A stretch of 48,810 nucleotides of DNA from Pedosphaera sp. (GTDB lineage Bacteria; Verrucomicrobiota; Verrucomicrobiia; Limisphaerales; F1-12-MAGs170). The notes under the pieces were generated by a model. That model was not told where the DNA came from. It ran no database searches and worked only from the letters and a program-made list of their open reading frames with translations. The DNA lies in the NCBI GenBank assembly GCA_009695275.1, contig SIBF01000008.1, positions 1 to 48,810 of the forward strand, given 5' to 3'. Every line of letters starts with the position of its first letter. Position 1 is the first letter of the stretch. Position numbers and translations under genes: made by a program. Below, one piece after another: positions 1 to 7,852 of this stretch.

Positions 1-93
1 AATCTCCTGCGCCTCCCGCTTCAAGGTCACTCGCCCCACTTCCCACGGCCCACTCAATCCCAAAAGCTGCTGATAAAGTTGCATGTCTTGCAT
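1..93 (-). mobile_element. N-terminus of ISL3-family-like transposase, truncated by window start
   Basis: Reverse strand reads MQDMQLYQQLLGLSGPWEVGRVTLKREAQEI, resembling the start of ISL3 transposases (M.DTELYQQILGL..PW.V..V.L). Confidence 0.55.
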
Positions 94-115
94 CCGCTTA
101 ACCTGATTTCACTCA

Positions 116-1045
116 ATGAAAATCCCAACGCTAAAGTTTGAAGAACCAGTTAAGGTGGGACCTCAGATCACTGATTTGAACGGGCGTGCTATGGACCAAA
201 GCGGTTACACACCTAACGGGAAGTCATTCGACCATTATGTCGGAGCGGTGGAGTTCGCCCCCGATATCGGCTCGGTGGGAACAGGTCCAGTCTATTTCAG
301 CGAAGACTTTGAGAACTGGAATCCAGTTCCAGTCTATTGGAGTCTGACCCGGTCCAGTGACTCCAGCAATATCCTGACGCACGCGGTGAGTGTTCTGCGC
401 GCTGTCACCGATGGTGCCTCTCACGCAGGAAAACAGCATTTGTTCTTCCGAACACAAGGAAATCATGAAATTTACTCGGCTACTCTTGCCCTCAATTTGG
501 CACCGATGACCGGGAAGACAAACGTTTGGCTTGAGTTCTGGGCTACAGATACCCCAAGTGTCGAAGGTCCCGGCGGGCGTATGTTTTTTGTTGAACTCAG
601 TGGAGACGGACAAACTTGGTACAACATGCGGTCGATTGACAAAGGCTCGATTGCGAACGTCGGCCCGTACGATTTTTATTCCGTGGACCTGAGTCGAAAC
701 GCGGCTACCGCGGGAATCAATCTCGATTCAGATGTGTATGTCCGCTTTCGTTTCTACAATGGTTTTGATCCTGACGAAGAGCTTTCCTTGGACGATGTGC
801 GGATCGTATCACGCAACTTGTCGGATCAACAGGTGCCGATGAGAATTGAAAAAACGTCAGAGCAAGTATTTGTGTTCAGCTTTCTGACGGTAACGGGTTT
901 CAGCTACCAAGTTGAATTCCGCGACAGCCTCACGTCGGGGCCCAATTGGCAATCATTAGCTGGCGCACCCCACAACTCGAGCAGTGTCGTTGTCACGAAT
1001 TCTTTGGCAGCACGCTTTTATCGTTTGAAGATTTCCAAGCCGTAG
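116..1045 (+). CDS. hypothetical protein with C-terminal 'YQVEFRDSL..W..L...FYRL' module typical of verrucomicrobial extracellular proteins; no signal peptide seen, possibly 5'-truncated
   Basis: 309-aa ORF; C-terminal motif recognised by eye. Confidence 0.5.
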   Translation: MKIPTLKFEEPVKVGPQITDLNGRAMDQSGYTPNGKSFDHYVGAVEFAPDIGSVGTGPVYFSEDFENWNPVPVYWSLTRSSDSSNILTHAVSVLRAVTDGASHAGKQHLFFRTQGNHEIYSATLALNLAPMTGKTNVWLEFWATDTPSVEGPGGRMFFVELSGDGQTWYNMRSIDKGSIANVGPYDFYSVDLSRNAATAGINLDSDVYVRFRFYNGFDPDEELSLDDVRIVSRNLSDQQVPMRIEKTSEQVFVFSFLTVTGFSYQVEFRDSLTSGPNWQSLAGAPHNSSSVVVTNSLAARFYRLKISKP

Positions 1046-1110
1046 GTCCAATGTCGAATTCAGCAGTTCGCCTGGATGCGGAAAGAAAGGGGTCTAGCTA
1101 ATGGCACATG

Positions 1111-1235
1111 AAGCGGCGCGGGCCCCTCTCCCGGTGATGGCCCGCAAGTTGAGAGTCGAGTATCCCGGCGCGGTTTATCATCCGCTTTCGCTGTGAAGCA
1201 CCAGCGCGACAAGCGTGATGAATCGCGGCAACCGC
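1111..1235 (+). repeat. RAYT/IS200-like (Y1) transposase 5' remnant, copy 1
   Basis: atg at 1137 reads MARKLRVEYPGAVYH, then PLSL*STSATS, then VMNRGNR; similar to 2633-2755. Confidence 0.6.
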
Positions 1236-1279
1236 CCTGCCTGCTTGCCTCTCCCGCGCGGGGCGTTTAAGATGGTGCG

Positions 1280-1519
1280 GTGAGCAAAACATTGACCATC
1301 AAAGAAGCGCAAGGGCAGTTGTCGCAACTGCTGGAACTGGCCCAGGCCGGTCACGAGGTCATCATCCAGGATCCGCAAAAAGGCAGGGCGCGCCTCGTGC
1401 CTGTGGCCGAGCCTTTGTCAGGGCCGCGGGTGCTCGGCCTGCACGCGGGCTGTTGGACGATGGCGGATGATTTCGACGCGCCGCTGCCGGATTCATTCTG
1501 GCTGGGTACCGAGGCTTGA
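1280..1519 (+). CDS. Phd/YefM-family antitoxin
   Basis: GTG start; MSKTLTIKEAQGQLSQLLELAQAGHEVIIQDPQKGRARLVPV; overlaps the PIN gene. Confidence 0.8.
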   Translation: MSKTLTIKEAQGQLSQLLELAQAGHEVIIQDPQKGRARLVPVAEPLSGPRVLGLHAGCWTMADDFDAPLPDSFWLGTEA

Positions 1520-1905
1520 TGAACCTGATGCTGGACACCCACGCGTTCATCTGGCTGGACGACGAACGACAAAAACTTTCTCCCGCCGCCGCCCTGGCCT
1601 GCTCCGACAGCGCGAACGCGATGTGGTTGAGCGCGGTTTCGCTTTGGGAAATCCAGATCAAGATGCAACTCGGCAAATTGACTTTGCGCGGTTCCCTGGC
1701 GGACATTCTTCGCGAGCAGGCCAAGGTCAACGGGCTGCAAATCCTTTCCTTGCACCCCGCGCACGTGCTGGAATTGTCCGGCCTTCCGTTTCATCACCAC
1801 GATCCATTCGACCGAATGTAGATTGCCCAGGCCAGGCATGAAGGTTGGGAAATCGTCAGCAAGGATTCCGAGTTCAAAGCGTATCCGGTGCGGGTAATTT
1901 GGTGA
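1516..1905 (+). pseudogene. PIN-domain (VapC-like) toxin interrupted by in-frame TAG at 1819-1821
   Basis: LDTHAFIWL...HHDPFDRM*IAQARHEGWEIVSKDSEFKAYPVRVIW; the family motif continues in the same frame after the stop. Confidence 0.8.
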
Positions 1906-2126
1906 ACGGTACGCAAAATTGCATTCCTGCGGGTGATCGAAAAGTAAAGAGGCCGGTGCTTAAAGGATTTTTGAGATTGGGGTTTCAACGGCGAATGGTG
2001 CATCGGCGGGTGATTTTCTCACGGGTTGAGCAGGTTGACGCGAACGTCTTCAGAAATCTGATTGGGATTCGCTGGCTGGCCCTGGGAATTCCTTGGCAAT
2101 CTGGTGCGGAACGATAGGTTTCAGAA

Positions 2127-2543
2127 ATGGGAAAGGTAGTCGTCAGAATCAAGGCAGCCAATTGGTCAGACATCGAGTTGCTGGCGCTCGGTCAAACGAC
2201 CCGGCCGCCCCGTTTCGTCGAGGCTGAGGCATTGGTGGATACGGGTGCGACGGGCCTGTATCTCAAATCGTCGGTCATCGGCCAGCTCGGCTTGCGTCAG
2301 ATCGGAGAGCGGACGGCGTTGACCATGTCGAACCGCCGGGAGACGCGCCGCCTCTTCGCGCCGGTGGAACTGGAGATTCAGGGCCGCAACACGCAATATC
2401 AGGTGACGGAACTCCCGGATGATTTGCCGAACATCGTCGGGCAAATCCCGCTGGAGAGCATGGATTGGGTGATCGACATGACCGGGCGAAAGCTCATCGG
2501 GAACCCCGAACACGGCGGAGAATTGTTGCACGAAGAATTTTAG
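2127..2543 (+). CDS. retropepsin-like (clan AA) aspartic protease family protein
   Basis: ALVDTGATGLYLKSSVIGQLGL: DTGAT motif plus downstream NIVGQIPLESMD. Confidence 0.7.
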   Translation: MGKVVVRIKAANWSDIELLALGQTTRPPRFVEAEALVDTGATGLYLKSSVIGQLGLRQIGERTALTMSNRRETRRLFAPVELEIQGRNTQYQVTELPDDLPNIVGQIPLESMDWVIDMTGRKLIGNPEHGGELLHEEF

Positions 2544-2632
2544 TAACACCCATGAACGGGAATCGTGGTGTGATACTCAATCGACGGACGGAAAAGTTTA
2601 TCCTTTGAAGGGGTTCTTGATATTGATACAGG

Positions 2633-2755
2633 AAGCGGCGCAGGCCACTCGCCCGGCATGGCCCGCAAGTTGGGAGTCGAGTATCCCGGCGCGATCTACC
2701 ATCCGCTTGTGCTGTGAAGCTCCCGCGCGCTAAACGTCATGAACTGCGAAAGCTT
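2633..2755 (+). repeat. RAYT/IS200-like transposase 5' remnant, copy 2
   Basis: atg at 2658 reads MARKLGVEYPGAIYHPLVL*SSRALNVMN; same 33-nt insertion phase as copy 1. Confidence 0.6.
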
Positions 2756-2901
2756 TCGCCGGTGGGCCGGAGTCACCAGTATTTCGGACGTCAGTTGAAC
2801 TGGTGCCCTCCTTTTGGGTGCGCCGTCGAGTCACAGGCCGCCGTGCGGGCGAACCACTGAAATTCTCTGGAAAAAATCGTCGCACCGCGTATTCTGACGG
2901 C

Positions 2902-3120
2902 ATGAAGACCGTCCTCGATTTCCTGCGGCACTGGGCGGAAGGCCAACCTTTCCGGCCCTTCACTCTCCGGCTGGAAGATGGCCGGGGCATCCTGGTCACG
3001 CGCCCCTCGCACATTGCCTGTTCAGACGACGGTGAAACGATCGCGGTCTTCCTGCCCGACGACACGTTGGAGATTATTGCCCAGAAAAGCGTCACCTCGC
3101 TGCAAGAGCCCCGGGTTTGA
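2902..3120 (+). CDS. small hypothetical protein (about 72 aa)
   Basis: ATG at 2902: MKTVLDFLRHWAEGQPFRPFTLRLEDGRGILVTRPSHIACSDDGETIAVFLPDDTLEIIAQKSVTSL. Confidence 0.5.
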   Translation: MKTVLDFLRHWAEGQPFRPFTLRLEDGRGILVTRPSHIACSDDGETIAVFLPDDTLEIIAQKSVTSLQEPRV

Positions 3121-3450
3121 CGATAAGCTGGTCAGCGCGTTGCCGGCGACATCCATATTCTCCGGCGCAAGCCGCCCAGACGGCTCACAAAGCGTAGTTC
3201 ATGGACGGAGCGGACCTGAAAGGCGCCGGCGGTGGAGGTGTTCGACAACCCGTTCTCATGGGACGGCTCCAACCGCATCATCCAAGGTGGCCTGTGTTTA
3301 GGGGTCTTTCCAGTCGCTAACGGGGACGATGACTCTGAGCGCGAGAATGCCGACATCATCGTCGTTCACGATCACGGCCGGGCGCGTTTTCTGCATTTCC
3401 GCGCCGAGGGTCGGCGAGAGATTGAGGAGCCAGATTTCACCGCGCTGCAT
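3120..3450 (-). pseudogene. MazF/PemK-family toxin with two frameshifts
   Basis: MQRGEIWLLNLSPTLGAEMQKTRPAVIVNDDDVGILALRVIVPVSDWKDP*, then next frame KHRPPWMMRLEPSHENGLSNTSTAGAFQVRSVHELRFVSRLGG, then third frame LAPENMDVAGNALTSLSS. Confidence 0.75.
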
Positions 3451-3499
3451 GGAAGTCCTCGCAATCCAGGGCGGTGAAGGCGGTCAGGTCGGGAACATA

Positions 3500-3740
3500 G
3501 CTGAGAGTCGACCGACACGCGGTCAAACAAGCCCGGCCGGTAGAGGGAAGGCATCGCGTAAAGCTTGAGTAGAACCAGCCCTTCAGGCGTCGCGGTCGAA
3601 ACGTCCAGTTCCGCGAAACGGTGGGTGGTCCCAAAACCTTGCTGCACCTCGGGCAAAGGAATGGCGAATTTCTGAAAGAGAGTGTTCGCGTCCAGGTTCC
3701 TGAAGACCGTGCGGAGGAGGCGAAGGCGTTGATCGCCTCG
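3500..3740 (-). pseudogene. remnant of nucleotidyltransferase-like (AbiEii / DUF6036-like) protein
   Basis: ALPEVQ-like segment IPLPEVQQGFGTTHRFAELDVSTATPEGLVLLKLYAMPSLYRPGLFDRV with no intact frame around it. Confidence 0.45.
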
Positions 3741-3863
3741 AAGGATGGCGGCACGACCGAGGGCGCTTGAACAAAAATTGTCCAACTGTTGCACTGCAGG
3801 CAGCTCATGTTTCTTGCGGCTGTTTCTTGATTGGGCCTTCGCTCTCTGGCTGAATCTCGCCTG

Positions 3864-5246
3864 ATGAATCGCAATGCTTCTTCCCTGCTTGCCCGGCTTC
3901 AGCGGCGGCTCGCTTCCGGTGAACTTCGTTTCGACCTTCCCACTCGCGAGGCTCATTCCGGTGACAAATGGTTCGCTGCCCATCTGCCTGACGCAGTCGC
4001 TCTGCCGCGAAGTGTCCAAGCCGTTTCGACGGTTTTGCGTTTCGCCTTCGAACACCGGCTGCCCGTAACGGCGCGCGGAGCGGGATACGGATATGTCGGA
4101 GGCTGTGTCCCTTCCCGGGGTGGTATTGCTCTGTCTTTGGCCAGGATGAATCGCATCAAGGAAATCAATGAGGGAGACTTCGTGGCGGTGGTTCAACCGG
4201 GGGTGATCACAGCGACTCTGCAAGACGCGGTCGAGAAGCTTGGGCTTTACTATCCGCCTGATCCGGCCAGCCGCGCGGATTGCAGTCTCGGCGGAAACAT
4301 CGCCACCAACGCGGGCGGACCCCGGTGCCTCAAATACGGAGTGACCAGGGATTACGTCCTCGGCCTCGAAGTCGTCCTGGCGGACGGAACCGCAGTCCGT
4401 CTCGGAGGTCGAACTCACAAGAACAAGACCGGCTTTGATCTGCACCGGTTGTTTGTAGGATCCGAAGGAATGCTCGGTGTGGTGACGGAAGCGATCCTTA
4501 AGCTGATTCCCCTGCCGCCTTACCGGGCGTGTCTGGGAGTGGGCTTCGATTCAATGAGCGCCGCGACCCGCGCGATTCGCGAAATCTTTGCGTCGGGTTT
4601 TCTGCCCAGCGCTCTGGAGCTAGCGGATGAATTCACCATGGCGGCGGCCTACAATCGCACCGGCAGCCCAATGCTGGCCGGCTGCAGGGCGCACATGATC
4701 GTGGAGCTCGATGGACAGGAGCGCTCCGTGCGCGCTGAGATTGCACAATTGGAAAAAGTCATCCGCAGCGTGCAGCCCACTGCCGTTCGGCGCGGTCTTG
4801 GAAGCGAAGCGTGCGAGAAGTTCTGGCAGCTCCGTCGCGAATTTTCCCATGCCCTGCGCGACACCGGACTAACCAAGCTCAACGAGGACATCGTAGTTCC
4901 GCGAGGGCGCCTGGAGGAACTGTTCAAGTTTACGGCACGTTTGCAGCGCAAGCACCGCCTTCCATTGGCATGCTTTGGTCACGCGGGTGACGGCAACATC
5001 CATGTCAACGTAATGGTGGATCGCGAGAAGCCCGGTGAGGTTGCCCGGCAGGATCAAGTGCTTGATGAACTTTTCCGCGGTGTGATCGCGATGGATGGTG
5101 CCATCACTGGCGAGCACGGCATCGGTCTGGCCAAGAAGCCGTGGTGGCCACTGGCTGCCGCTGTCGAATGCCAGACGTTGCACCAGATGGTGAAAAAGGC
5201 ACTCGATCCGCGGGGCATCTTGAATCCAGGAAAATTTCTCGGATAG
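3864..5246 (+). CDS. FAD-binding oxidase (GlcD / D-lactate dehydrogenase-like FAD-linked oxidase)
   Basis: FAD_binding_4 pattern (ARGAGYGYVGGCVP; GGNIATNAGGPRCLKYGVTRDYVLGLEVVLADG) and C-terminal GHAGDGNIHVN...GEHGIGLAKK. Confidence 0.87.
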   Translation: MNRNASSLLARLQRRLASGELRFDLPTREAHSGDKWFAAHLPDAVALPRSVQAVSTVLRFAFEHRLPVTARGAGYGYVGGCVPSRGGIALSLARMNRIKEINEGDFVAVVQPGVITATLQDAVEKLGLYYPPDPASRADCSLGGNIATNAGGPRCLKYGVTRDYVLGLEVVLADGTAVRLGGRTHKNKTGFDLHRLFVGSEGMLGVVTEAILKLIPLPPYRACLGVGFDSMSAATRAIREIFASGFLPSALELADEFTMAAAYNRTGSPMLAGCRAHMIVELDGQERSVRAEIAQLEKVIRSVQPTAVRRGLGSEACEKFWQLRREFSHALRDTGLTKLNEDIVVPRGRLEELFKFTARLQRKHRLPLACFGHAGDGNIHVNVMVDREKPGEVARQDQVLDELFRGVIAMDGAITGEHGIGLAKKPWWPLAAAVECQTLHQMVKKALDPRGILNPGKFLG

Positions 5247-5277
5247 CCGTCGCGAGGAGCGAAACAGCCTGTCGCCT

Positions 5278-5372
5278 AAAATGTTTCAAGAACCGCACAT
5301 CGATCTTGTAGAAGAGCCTTACGTCCGTGATTCCGTATCGAAGCATGCCGATACGCTCGATGCCTGGGCCGA
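5278..5372 (-). pseudogene. duplicated, diverged 3'-end fragment of pheS
   Basis: Reverse strand GPGIERIGMLRYGITDVRLFYKIDVRFLKHF matches the pheS C-terminus GFGIERIAMLRYGITDIRLFYENDVRFLKQF; DNA similarity visible to about 5873-5970. Confidence 0.85.
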
Positions 5373-5582
5373 TCAAGCGTAGGCAAGACGCCCTTTGGGT
5401 TCCGGGATTGAACGGCCAAGCAGCTTGGCGGTGGCGATCCAATCCTTGATGACAAAGTCCACGTTCTTCAATGCGGCTTGTTTCGTTGCGCCGTCGACCA
5501 TGCAGCCAGGCAGTTCCGGCGCTTCGGCGATGAACACCTTGTCTTCCGCGCTCCAGTAGATGATGACTTCGTATTTGGTCAT
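5373..5582 (-). CDS. hicB: HicB-family antitoxin
   Basis: MTKYEVIIYWSAEDKVFIAEAPELPGCMVDGATKQAALKNVDFVIKDWIATAKLLGRSIPEPKGRLAYA. Confidence 0.82.
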   Translation of the reverse strand: MTKYEVIIYWSAEDKVFIAEAPELPGCMVDGATKQAALKNVDFVIKDWIATAKLLGRSIPEPKGRLAYA

Positions 5583-5818
5583 AGCTCCGTTTCCGCCAGC
5601 TTATACTTCAAAATCATTTTGCGCACCTGTCTTACCTGATACGGCTTTGCACTCGAACCTCGTGGCTGGACATTCAGAATTTCTTCTATGCCTTGCGCAA
5701 AGAAGATATGGTGACTCCCACGCACACGCATTTGAAAACCGAGCTTTTGCAGCAGCACACATAACGCATCGAACGGGATGTTCGCATCGGCGGTGCCGAG
5801 GAGAATTCTCTCCAGCAA
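5579..5818 (-). CDS. hicA: HicA-family mRNA interferase toxin
   Basis: LCVLLQKLGFQMRVRGSHHIFFAQG...; 4-nt overlap with hicB. Confidence 0.78.
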   Translation of the reverse strand: MLERILLGTADANIPFDALCVLLQKLGFQMRVRGSHHIFFAQGIEEILNVQPRGSSAKPYQVRQVRKMILKYKLAETEL

Positions 5819-5872
5819 CTTGGCGTGTTTGCTCGTTTTGGGACGGCTTCTGGAAACACTGATCCCCTCCGT

Positions 5873-6925
5873 TTAGAACTGCTTCAAAAACCGCACATCG
5901 TTTTCGTAGAACAACCGGATGTCCGTGATGCCATAACGAAGCATGGCGATGCGTTCGATGCCGAAACCGAACGCCCAACCGGTCCAGACTTCAGGATCGT
6001 AGCCGACATTCTCGAAGACTTGCGGATGAACCATCCCGCAGCCGGCGATCTCCAGCCAGTCCTTGCCCAGCTTCTTTACGAGCGCGTTGGTGAAATCAAT
6101 CTCCATGCTCGGCTCGGTGTAACTGAAATAATGCGGCCGGAAACGGAGTTTGACGTCACTCCCGAGCAAATCCTTGAACACCGCTTCGACCGTGCCCTTG
6201 AGATCGCCAACCGTAACACCTTTGTCCACGTAAAGGCCCTCGATCTGGTGGAAGGTCGGATTGTGGGTGGCGTCAGCATTGTCGCGGCGATACACGCGGC
6301 CAGGGACGATGATGCGGATCGGTGGCGGCTGCGACTTCATCACCCGGATTTGGACACTGGAAGTGTGAGTTCGGAGCAGCGGCAATTTGGAGTTTGAAGT
6401 TTCGGATTTGGAATTATTGGCAACGTAGAAAGTGTCCTGGAGGTCGCGGGCCGGGTGGTCAGCCGGAGTGTTAAGCCCGTCAAAGCAGTGATACTCGTCC
6501 TCGATCTCAGGCCCATCGGCGACGACAAAGCCGAGCTTGCGGAAAGCCTTCACAATGTCGTCGGTGACTTGTGTGAGCGGGTGCAACCGCCCGACAGCGC
6601 GCCGGCGTCCTGGCAGCGTCCAGTCTGTCGGCTCTTTCGGTTGTGCTGCTTTCAGCTCGAGCTCATCTCTGCGAGCTGACAGTGCAGCTTCGAGTTCGAT
6701 CTTGGCGACGTTGATGAGTTTGCCGGCGGCAGGCCGTTCTTCCTTGGGCAGAGTGCCGAGCTGTCTCATCAGTCCGGTGAACTTGCCTTGAGGCCCGATC
6801 CATGCCCCCTTGGATTGTTCCAAGGAAGGAAGGTCAGCTGCAGCTTTGAGATCCTCGAGCGCGGACTGCTTGAGCGGTTCGATGTCGTTTAAGAAGGACA
6901 TGATGTCCGAAATTGATAGCGCCAC
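5873..6925 (-). CDS. pheS: phenylalanine-tRNA ligase alpha subunit
   Basis: Class II aaRS motifs: DDIVKAFRKLGFVVADGPEIE..., RTHTSSVQIRVM, GRVYRRDNADATHNPTFHQIEGLYVD, GFGIERIAMLRYGI. Confidence 0.96.
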   Translation of the reverse strand: MALSISDIMSFLNDIEPLKQSALEDLKAAADLPSLEQSKGAWIGPQGKFTGLMRQLGTLPKEERPAAGKLINVAKIELEAALSARRDELELKAAQPKEPTDWTLPGRRRAVGRLHPLTQVTDDIVKAFRKLGFVVADGPEIEDEYHCFDGLNTPADHPARDLQDTFYVANNSKSETSNSKLPLLRTHTSSVQIRVMKSQPPPIRIIVPGRVYRRDNADATHNPTFHQIEGLYVDKGVTVGDLKGTVEAVFKDLLGSDVKLRFRPHYFSYTEPSMEIDFTNALVKKLGKDWLEIAGCGMVHPQVFENVGYDPEVWTGWAFGFGIERIAMLRYGITDIRLFYENDVRFLKQF

Positions 6926-6940
6926 CGGCTGGCAGGAACA

Positions 6941-6979
6941 TCAAAAAAAGAAAACGGGCGGCCCTTTCAAGACCGCCCG
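6941..6979 (-). terminator. Rho-independent terminator (or attenuator) between rplT and pheS
   Basis: Reverse strand cgggcgg-tcttgaaaggg-ccgcccg followed by ttttctttttttg. Confidence 0.8.
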
Positions 6980-7007
6980 CAACAAATTCCACTGCCAGAA
7001 AGACTGG

Positions 7008-7382
7008 TCAGACCTTGGAAGCCGACTTGGTCTTGAGCGCAGCCTGGGCGATCTTGATCAGCTCGGCGAAAGCATTGGCGTCCTGGGCGGCGAGGTCGGC
7101 GATCGACTTGCGATCCAGCGCCACCTTGGCGGCCTTGAGCCCTTCAATGAACCGGCTGTAGGTGATGCCCGCGGCACGGGCGGCAGCGTTGATGCGAATC
7201 TGCCAGAGCGCCCGGTAGTTGCGCTTCTTGGTCTTGCGATCGCGGAAGGCGTACTGCCGGCCATGGTCGAGCGCATCGGCGGCGTAGCGGTAAAGTTTGC
7301 TTCGGCGCATCCGGAAGCCTTTGGCGGCTTTGATTGTCCGGATGCGGCGTTTGCGGGAGGCGGGTGCGTTTGTTACTCGCAT
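7008..7382 (-). CDS. rplT: 50S ribosomal protein L20
   Basis: [69 protein letters not shown]. Confidence 0.96.
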   Translation of the reverse strand: MRVTNAPASRKRRIRTIKAAKGFRMRRSKLYRYAADALDHGRQYAFRDRKTKKRNYRALWQIRINAAARAAGITYSRFIEGLKAAKVALDRKSIADLAAQDANAFAELIKIAQAALKTKSASKV

Positions 7383-7424
7383 AAAATCTTGTGACTGAAA
7401 TCTTGGGTCCGGGGTTTCTGAAGA

Positions 7425-7633
7425 TCAGTGGCTGAAAGGCATGCTTTGCAGGATGCGATACGTATCCGTTGGATCGACCGTGGTGGCCTTGCCAAGCGCG
7501 CGACGGCGCTTGGGGTTCTGCCTTGCAGGAGGTGACGCCGGCCCGCGTGGGAACGGAGAACCTTGCCTGTGCCCGTGATCTTGAATCTCTTGGCCACGGA
7601 TTTCTTTGTCTTGATGCCTTTTGGACGGCGCAT
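7425..7633 (-). CDS. rpmI: 50S ribosomal protein L35, frameshifted in this sequence
   Basis: [34 protein letters not shown] then, in the +1 frame, [28 protein letters not shown]. Confidence 0.9.
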
Positions 7634-7852
7634 ATATGTCTATGTCTTCGCTTTCTCTAAAAAAGAGCGCGCAATATATGGGTGTGGCGCGATGGGAGGC
7701 AAGTGGTAATTTGAGATAGTTTAATCACTCGGCGTCACAGCGAATTTGCACTCCGGCGGCTGGCCTTCAGCGGCTATAACCAGGAAGCTTGCCTGTCGAT
7801 CGAATTTCTGTGAAAAAATGTCAGTCTTGATAGTGTCCAAACAGGGAAATTC

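Noticed and set aside
3372-4445. 357-aa minus-strand ORF
   Set aside because: Composite of antisense to the FAD oxidase and degraded toxin/nucleotidyltransferase remnants; not a real gene.
7827-7840. TTGAT-AGTG-TCCAA upstream of the MacA-like gene as an FNR box
   Set aside because: The right half-site deviates at two positions; not distinguishable from chance.
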